Assembly: GCA_021737115.1 (NCBI GenBank)
Contig: JAIPER010000002.1
Span: 1 to 27,013 of the forward strand
Source of the DNA: Desulfohalobiaceae bacterium
GTDB taxonomy: Bacteria > Desulfobacterota > Desulfovibrionia > Desulfovibrionales > Desulfothermaceae
Length of the DNA: 27,013 nucleotides
Reading direction: 5' to 3'
Of this stretch, positions 22,597-27,013 are shown in pieces. The notes beneath the pieces are model-generated. The model worked only from the letters and a program-made list of their open reading frames with translations. It searched no databases and had not been told where the DNA came from. The first letter of the stretch is position 1. Each line of letters begins with the position of its first letter. The position numbers and the translations under genes were made by a program.

Positions 22597-23961
22597 TCAG
22601 TTCAGATAATCGAGCACAACTGAGGCGATTCTTTGACCGGACTTCCCGTCTAGCCTCCAGCACTGTTCGTTGATGATCCGTTTTCTCCCCTCTCTGTCGT
22701 CCTCGGGGCATACCAGGTACCTGTTGATATTGGCGATTAATTCTTCCCGGTTTTCAGCCGTCTTCACCCCGCCTGTTGCTATTATGTTTCTGTAATGGTC
22801 GTAGTCATAGTACCGTTTACAGGATTCCATATAGGGTTTTGCCTCATGTCCGTCATACATGACGTTTATGATCGGGGTGTCGAAACAGGCTGCGTCAATG
22901 GTGATTGTCGAAGCGATGTTCACCACTATGTCCGAGTAGAGCATAAGTTCGGCCAGGCCGTACATGTCCTCTCGTTTCGGATTCCATTTGTCTTTGGTTT
23001 CAGCTGCCTGTCCAGGCCTCTGGATGACCAGACCGGGATGATCCCGAAATCGGTTCGCATAATCGAAATCGTCCTTAGGGTGCGGCCGGATCAGAAGCTG
23101 GCAGGGGTGATCGCATTTACCGTTGATAAAGATATCTTTATAGAGGCCTTGGATGACTTCATGCTCATCCGGGAGCATGTTTGAAGAGCCGGTGGTATAG
23201 GTGATGAGTTTTTTTTGAGGGTCAAGATTCCATTTTTCAAAGAAGTCGTTTCTGTCAAGAAAACTCTGTCGATCGAGATAGAGGTCGAACTGGGGAACCC
23301 CGGTGATATGAATACGCTCTTTGGGCATGTTGTGATAGTTGACAACCTCGTTTCGCAGGATTTCGTTCCAGACGATCACCCTGTCCGGAGTGACCGGGAA
23401 AGGGCCTTTGGAGGTTGGATTGTCCCAGCTCTGGATGAAACTGATGGTCTTGATTCTTCTCTTTTGAGCAGAGACTTCCAAGGAGAGGTATTTGGTGTAC
23501 AAGGTGGTATAAAAGACCAGGTCGGGTTCGTATTTTTCAAAGATTTCACTGTTCAGATCAGGAGTACAGGCCATTTCCGCCTTGGACAGACAGGACAGAA
23601 AGAGATCGATGCCTTTAGGATGCACCATTTTCAAGGGCTTGATCAGCAGCCAGCGTGTCAGGAGACGCTCTTTCTTTTCTCTTCTGTTCATGAAGGTAAA
23701 GATCTGTTTGTTCTCGGCCCAGAGATCCTTTTTGATCGACTGGATGAGCTTGACAATGCCATTGGGTTTCCACTTTGGAACCGGTTCGATGATGACGTTC
23801 TCGGCCTGGAATTCTTCCTGAAAATTCTGATCGGTGATGGTCGAGAAAATAACGATTCGTAAGTCTTTCTGGTTTTGTAAAACCTGTAAGACATCGGTTC
23901 GCAGGATGTTTCTGATGGATATTCCCAGATCGAGAATGATGAACAGGGTCTTGGGCTTCAT
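22597..23961 (-). CDS. Putative GT-B glycosyltransferase / CDP-glycerol transferase-like protein
   Basis: A 454-residue protein without signal peptide or clear membrane segment. The C-terminal half looks like a GT-B nucleotide-sugar site: ITYTTGSSNMLPDEHE (254-269), LLIRPHPKDD (289-298), and SDIVVNIASTITIDAACF with DTPIINV after it (343-367). The RPHPKDD and D-x-x-x-N-x-x-S-T arrangement is shared by CDP-glycerol glycerophosphotransferase-like and capsule-type transferases. Its position directly upstream of neuC makes a glycan-building enzyme, possibly the nonulosonate transferase, a reasonable guess. Family placement is moderate; the acceptor and donor are unknown. Confidence 0.6.
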   Translation of the reverse strand: MKPKTLFIILDLGISIRNILRTDVLQVLQNQKDLRIVIFSTITDQNFQEEFQAENVIIEPVPKWKPNGIVKLIQSIKKDLWAENKQIFTFMNRREKKERLLTRWLLIKPLKMVHPKGIDLFLSCLSKAEMACTPDLNSEIFEKYEPDLVFYTTLYTKYLSLEVSAQKRRIKTISFIQSWDNPTSKGPFPVTPDRVIVWNEILRNEVVNYHNMPKERIHITGVPQFDLYLDRQSFLDRNDFFEKWNLDPQKKLITYTTGSSNMLPDEHEVIQGLYKDIFINGKCDHPCQLLIRPHPKDDFDYANRFRDHPGLVIQRPGQAAETKDKWNPKREDMYGLAELMLYSDIVVNIASTITIDAACFDTPIINVMYDGHEAKPYMESCKRYYDYDHYRNIIATGGVKTAENREELIANINRYLVCPEDDREGRKRIINEQCWRLDGKSGQRIASVVLDYLN

Positions 23962-24089
23962 GGTGAAACGATTTGCACTTCAATTTTCAAGTAATTTCAG
24001 AGGGCTTTGACGGCCTCTCAAGGCTAATGGAAATTTAGGACATTGTTTTTTTTTACTTTTTGTGGTTTCAGATATTGATCTCGGTATCA

Positions 24090-24128
24090 AGTTTGATCCT
24101 GAGGACAGTTTATCCACAGGATCAAACT
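24090..24128. repeat. Perfect 12-bp inverted repeat downstream of asnB
   Basis: AGTTTGATCCTG (24090-24101) is the exact reverse complement of CAGGATCAAACT (24117-24128), with a 15-base loop. It begins 6 bases after the asnB stop. Outside it TTTCAGATA occurs on both sides (24066 and 24133 area) as a direct repeat. No T-run follows, so it may be an mRNA-end hairpin or a small palindromic insert. Confidence 0.6.
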
Positions 24129-24133
24129 GGATT

Positions 24134-25948
24134 TCAGATACAGTCCAACACGTTTTCCTGATGACTAGGATTCTGAGAGCCGGATTCGATAAAGAGGTTG
24201 TGCCAGATGGCAAGCTGCATCAGGGACCAGATGGCCCGACTCTGCTTTGGCCTTTTCCTCTGTGCGGCAAAAAGCTCTTGGATCCCTTCTTTCTGAAACC
24301 AGCCTTTGATGCCGGAGTTGCTGAGAAGCCTCTCCTCCAGTTGGTCCAGAAATGGCCCTTGCAGCCAATCCCCTATCGGAACATGAAAACCGGTTTTTTT
24401 CTGCTGCAGATGATCCCGGGGGATGAACCGTTCAGCCCATTTTTTCAGAAAGATCTTGCCCTGGCCTTTGTCCACCTTGAGTCTGTCCGGCAGAGAGAGG
24501 CCGAACTCGACGATTCTGTGATCCAGAAAGGGCACTCTGCCCTCCAGGGAGAAGCCCATGAGCATCCGGTCTACCTTGACCAGGAGGTTGTCCGGCAGGG
24601 CCGTGCTCAGATCGGTGTACTGACTCCTTTGAATGTTGCTCCAGTTTTCCGGAGAAGACTGCCAGGCAGTGATAAAGGGTTCTCGATATGCGCTGACTGC
24701 TTTTCTCAGTTCCGGGCCGAAGATTTTGCCAAGCCTGGTCAAGGGGATCTGACTCCTGGTTCGAAACCCTCCGGATCCAGGAGAAAACAGATTCTTGAGA
24801 AACCGTTCCGGGGCCTTCTTGTTGTAGCGTCTGTAGCCGGCAAAGACCTCGTCTCCTCCTTCACCGGTAAAGATCACCTTCAGTTCTCTGGCCGCCTCTT
24901 CAGCCAGTAAAGAGGTGGGAAGGGTCGCGTAATCGCGCATGAGGTCGTCAGCAGACCAGACTGAATGGGGAATTCTGTTAAACAGGGTTGTTTTGTTTAG
25001 TCTCAAAGGGGTGTGCCTGGTCTGAAACAAATCGGCCATCCCTTTCGCGGCTTCAAGCTCATCCTGCCTGGAAGTATTCTGATACCCCACCGAGAAGGTA
25101 CGGATCGGCCGGTCCTGAAAGCGGCTGAGCATGGCCAGAACAATAGCGGAATCCACCCCTCCGGACAGAAAAAGGCCAAAGGGAACGTCCGAGCGAATAT
25201 GTTCCCGCATGACCTGCTCAAATAAGTCGTCAAAGAGGCGACTGGCATCCTCAAAGGAGTATTCGACTGTTTCGACTTGAGATGGCGACCAGTAGGTTTC
25301 CCTGGTGATTTTCAAGGTCCGGTCGATGGTCATCAGTTCGCCGGGCAGGACCTTGTAGATCCCCTTGATGATTGTCTGACGACCTGAGGTGAACTGGTTG
25401 CAGAAAAATTGGGCCAGACCTTCAGGGTTTATTTCCGGGTTGTGAGGCAACAGCGGGAGCAAGCCCTTTATTTCAGAGGCGAAAGCGAAACCATCGGGCA
25501 GGATGGTATAGTACAGGGGTTTGATGCCCAAGCGGTCTCTGGCCAGAACAAGCTGGCCGGCCTGTTTGTCATAGAGGGCATAGGCAAACATCCCATTGAC
25601 CTGTTCGACAAACCCTTTGCCGTATTCCTGCGTGCCCTGGATGATGGGTTCGGCGTCTGAACCGGTCTGGAAGGGATGCCCCTTGGTTTGCAGTTGGCTT
25701 ACAAGTTCTTTGTAGTTGTAGATCTCTCCGTTGACGATCAGGGTGAAATTCTTATCTAAGCTTTGCAAGGGTTGGTCCCCGGTCTCGAGGTCGATGATCG
25801 AGAGCCGGGCATGGGCCATTCCCAGGTTACCGTCGAGATGGAAACCTGTATGGTCTGGACCCCGGTGCCCGAGACTTTTGATCATTTTGTTCAGATCTTG
25901 TTTTTCGGCCGATCTGTGTTTGAGAAATAGTCCCGCTATACCGCACAT
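24134..25948 (-). CDS. asnB: Asparagine synthase (glutamine-hydrolysing) family protein
   Basis: Class II glutamine amidotransferase joined to an ATP-pyrophosphatase synthetase. After Met removal Cys2 (MCGIAG) is the nucleophile. Residues 29-31 HRG PDH, 73-77 NGEIYNY and RDRLGIKPLYY complete the glutaminase domain (1-200). The PP-loop SGGVDS is at 262-267, with GEGGDEVFAGYRRY and GRVPFLDHRIVEF later. At 604 residues it is like the AsnB homologues that travel with polysaccharide loci. Such members can amidate sugar carboxylates instead of making asparagine, as in O-antigen uronamide synthesis; the location makes that plausible here. The upstream 500 bases contain no other gene, so it probably starts the minus-strand locus. 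Confidence 0.9.
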   Translation of the reverse strand: MCGIAGLFLKHRSAEKQDLNKMIKSLGHRGPDHTGFHLDGNLGMAHARLSIIDLETGDQPLQSLDKNFTLIVNGEIYNYKELVSQLQTKGHPFQTGSDAEPIIQGTQEYGKGFVEQVNGMFAYALYDKQAGQLVLARDRLGIKPLYYTILPDGFAFASEIKGLLPLLPHNPEINPEGLAQFFCNQFTSGRQTIIKGIYKVLPGELMTIDRTLKITRETYWSPSQVETVEYSFEDASRLFDDLFEQVMREHIRSDVPFGLFLSGGVDSAIVLAMLSRFQDRPIRTFSVGYQNTSRQDELEAAKGMADLFQTRHTPLRLNKTTLFNRIPHSVWSADDLMRDYATLPTSLLAEEAARELKVIFTGEGGDEVFAGYRRYNKKAPERFLKNLFSPGSGGFRTRSQIPLTRLGKIFGPELRKAVSAYREPFITAWQSSPENWSNIQRSQYTDLSTALPDNLLVKVDRMLMGFSLEGRVPFLDHRIVEFGLSLPDRLKVDKGQGKIFLKKWAERFIPRDHLQQKKTGFHVPIGDWLQGPFLDQLEERLLSNSGIKGWFQKEGIQELFAAQRKRPKQSRAIWSLMQLAIWHNLFIESGSQNPSHQENVLDCI

Positions 25949-26134
25949 ATAAAAAAACTGACTTCTTATTTCATTTGTGTGAATTGGCGTGATTCGCGGG
26001 TAAGACTCCGGTTTTGTAATTCTTCTGGTTAAGATATTCTATCGGCGGAGTTTCCCGGCGCTGTTCGGGGAAATTAACTCGAAATCCAACAATTATCAAC
26101 TCAATACCTCCAGCCTCAGCCAAGACATTATACT

Positions 26135-26226
26135 TATACTGATCCAATTTTGGTTTTATCGACAGAGGCACATGATTTCTCGACTTCAGGCCTTGTATTC
26201 ACAAAAAGTCAAGTTGGATCAGTATA
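26135..26226 (+). mobile_element. TIR element copy 3 (92 bp, perfect 13-bp ends)
   Basis: TATACTGATCCAA (26135-26147) and TTGGATCAGTATA (26214-26226) are exact reverse complements. The inner left flank TTTTGGTTTTATC and right flank TTCACAAAAAG match copies 1 and 2; the centre diverges. It is the best-preserved copy and has no coding capacity. It ends 6 bases before a REP unit. Confidence 0.78.
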
Positions 26227-26232
26227 CATTGT

Positions 26233-26261
26233 CCGTCATTCCGGCGGAGGCCGGAATCCAG
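26233..26261. repeat. REP-like palindrome, CCGTCATTCCGG family
   Basis: CCGTC, then ATTCCGGC-GGAG-GCCGGAAT and CCAG; it matches the 12766-12794 copy through its whole length. Confidence 0.85.
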
Positions 26262-26448
26262 TCATTGGTTGAATTTTTTCTCATTCAAGATGGGCTCTGC
26301 CCCTACAGCTCAAAAAAATCAAAATTACAACTGCCGGCCAACTTCTGGAATATTTGCCATTGCCCTGATTTACGGGTAAGATCCCTCTTTTGATTTGACC
26401 ATCAGGACAGGAACAGATGAAGCAGACCCGGACATCGAGCCCAGATCC

Positions 26449-27013
26449 ATGAACTCAATCCTCATCATCCGCCTCAGCGCCATCGGTGATATCGTCATGG
26501 CCTCCGGGGTGATTCCTGTTCTGCGCCGGGCCTATCCCCGGGCTGTTATCGATTGGCTGGTGCAAACCGAGGGCGCCTCTATGTTGTCAGCTCAGCCGGA
26601 ATTGCGGGAGGTCCTGACCTGGCCCAGACAGAAGTGGTCCGGCCTGTTCAAGAGCGGAAGATGGGCAGACTTGACCAGGCAGGGACTATCTCTGGCCAGG
26701 CTGCTTCGTTCCAGAAAGTATGACCTGGTCCTGGATCTGCAGGGTCTGTTCAAAAGCGGCATCCTGGCCTCTCTGGCCGGAGGGGCGAAGACCGTTGGTC
26801 TGGATTCCAGAGAAGGCAGCCGGGTTTTCATGGACAGAGTCGTTGAGTCTGTGCAGGAAGACAGGCAAATCGCCTCCGAGTATAGAATGTTGATGCAGGA
26901 ACTCGCTCTTGACCCGGAACCTTTCTCCCTGGGGATCACCCCGGCCGAGACTGACCGGACCGCTGCCGCGGCAATGATCAAGGATGACCTCAATGGTTCG
27001 GGGCTTGCCGTGT
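26449..27013 (+). CDS. ADP-heptose:LPS heptosyltransferase I-like, partial (runs off the window)
   Basis: Adds L-glycero-D-manno-heptose to Kdo2-lipid A in the inner core (GT9 family). From ATG 26449 the frame is open to the window end: 188 codons, no stop. The N-terminus MNSILIIRLSAIGDIVMASG is the classic GT9 opening, including the catalytic-base Asp in the AIGD motif. PVLRRAYPRAVIDWLV, LVLDLQGLFKSGI and KTVGLDSREGSR fit WaaC rather than WaaF, but only the N-terminal domain is visible. The ribosome site is weak. It diverges from asnB and belongs functionally with waaA, lpxL and the ligase. Confidence 0.85.
   Translation, partial: MNSILIIRLSAIGDIVMASGVIPVLRRAYPRAVIDWLVQTEGASMLSAQPELREVLTWPRQKWSGLFKSGRWADLTRQGLSLARLLRSRKYDLVLDLQGLFKSGILASLAGGAKTVGLDSREGSRVFMDRVVESVQEDRQIASEYRMLMQELALDPEPFSLGITPAETDRTAAAAMIKDDLNGSGLAV

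Larger units (their letters stand above)
25949..26448. other. 500-base divergent region between asnB and the heptosyltransferase gene
   Basis: No gene is supported. It should hold promoters for asnB (minus) and waaC (plus), though no clear -35/-10 pair was found. It contains a TIR element (26135-26226), a REP unit (26233-26261) and GAATTGGCGTGATTCGCGGG (25980-25999), which resembles the ATTCGTG-type dispersed repeat seen in many genomes. A weak palindrome (GAGTTTCCC...GGGGAAATTAACTC, 26047-26080) is also present. Confidence 0.65.

Noticed and set aside
26172..26393. Short open frame through the TIR and REP repeats before the heptosyltransferase gene
   Set aside because: Most of it is repeat sequence and it lacks a ribosome site or recognisable product.

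Overview
The window looks like the chromosome of a Gram-negative sulfate-reducer-type bacterium (Desulfobacterota, most like Desulfovibrionales). The basis is gene order: pyrG-kdsA-kdsC-lptC-lptA-lptB-rpoN-hpf-ptsN-rapZ followed by mannose-type PTS subunits is an arrangement I associate with that group. This is inference from content and order; no database search was possible.

Left part (1-2860): purQ (minus) and pyrG (plus) are divergent nucleotide-biosynthesis genes sharing a 233-base control region with a good purQ promoter. 3071-6585: a plus-strand lipopolysaccharide block makes Kdo (kdsA, kdsC) and the LPS export bridge and motor (lptC, lptA, lptB). A 298-base spacer of repeats splits lptC from lptA. 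6649-10110: the sigma-54 / nitrogen-PTS block (rpoN, hpf, ptsN, rapZ). 10422-12023: mannose/sorbose-family PTS EIIA, EIIB and an EIIC whose reading frame is broken at a run of nine T. No EIID, HPr or EI gene follows. An 850-base repeat-rich gap leads to ppaC (family II pyrophosphatase, 12874-13797).

Right part (13928-25948): a long minus-strand surface-glycolipid locus. Read in transcription order it is asnB-like amidotransferase, a GT-B-like transferase, neuC, a 2-hydroxyacid dehydrogenase, neuA, neuB, a sulfotransferase, an O-antigen ligase (waaL-like), waaA (Kdo transferase) and a lipid A acyltransferase (lpxL-like). Together these predict an LPS decorated with a sialic-acid-like nonulosonic acid and possibly sulfated. 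At the right edge a plus-strand heptosyltransferase gene (waaC-like) runs off the window.

The most unusual material is non-coding. There are three copies of a ~90-bp element with TATACTGATCCAA / TTGGATCAGTATA terminal inverted repeats. A family of CCGTCATTCCGGC-type palindromes and GTGAACC heptamer runs forms two composite copies in opposite orientation on either side of the PTS genes. There are also several precise hairpins at gene ends. No tRNA, rRNA, CRISPR array or transposase gene was seen.
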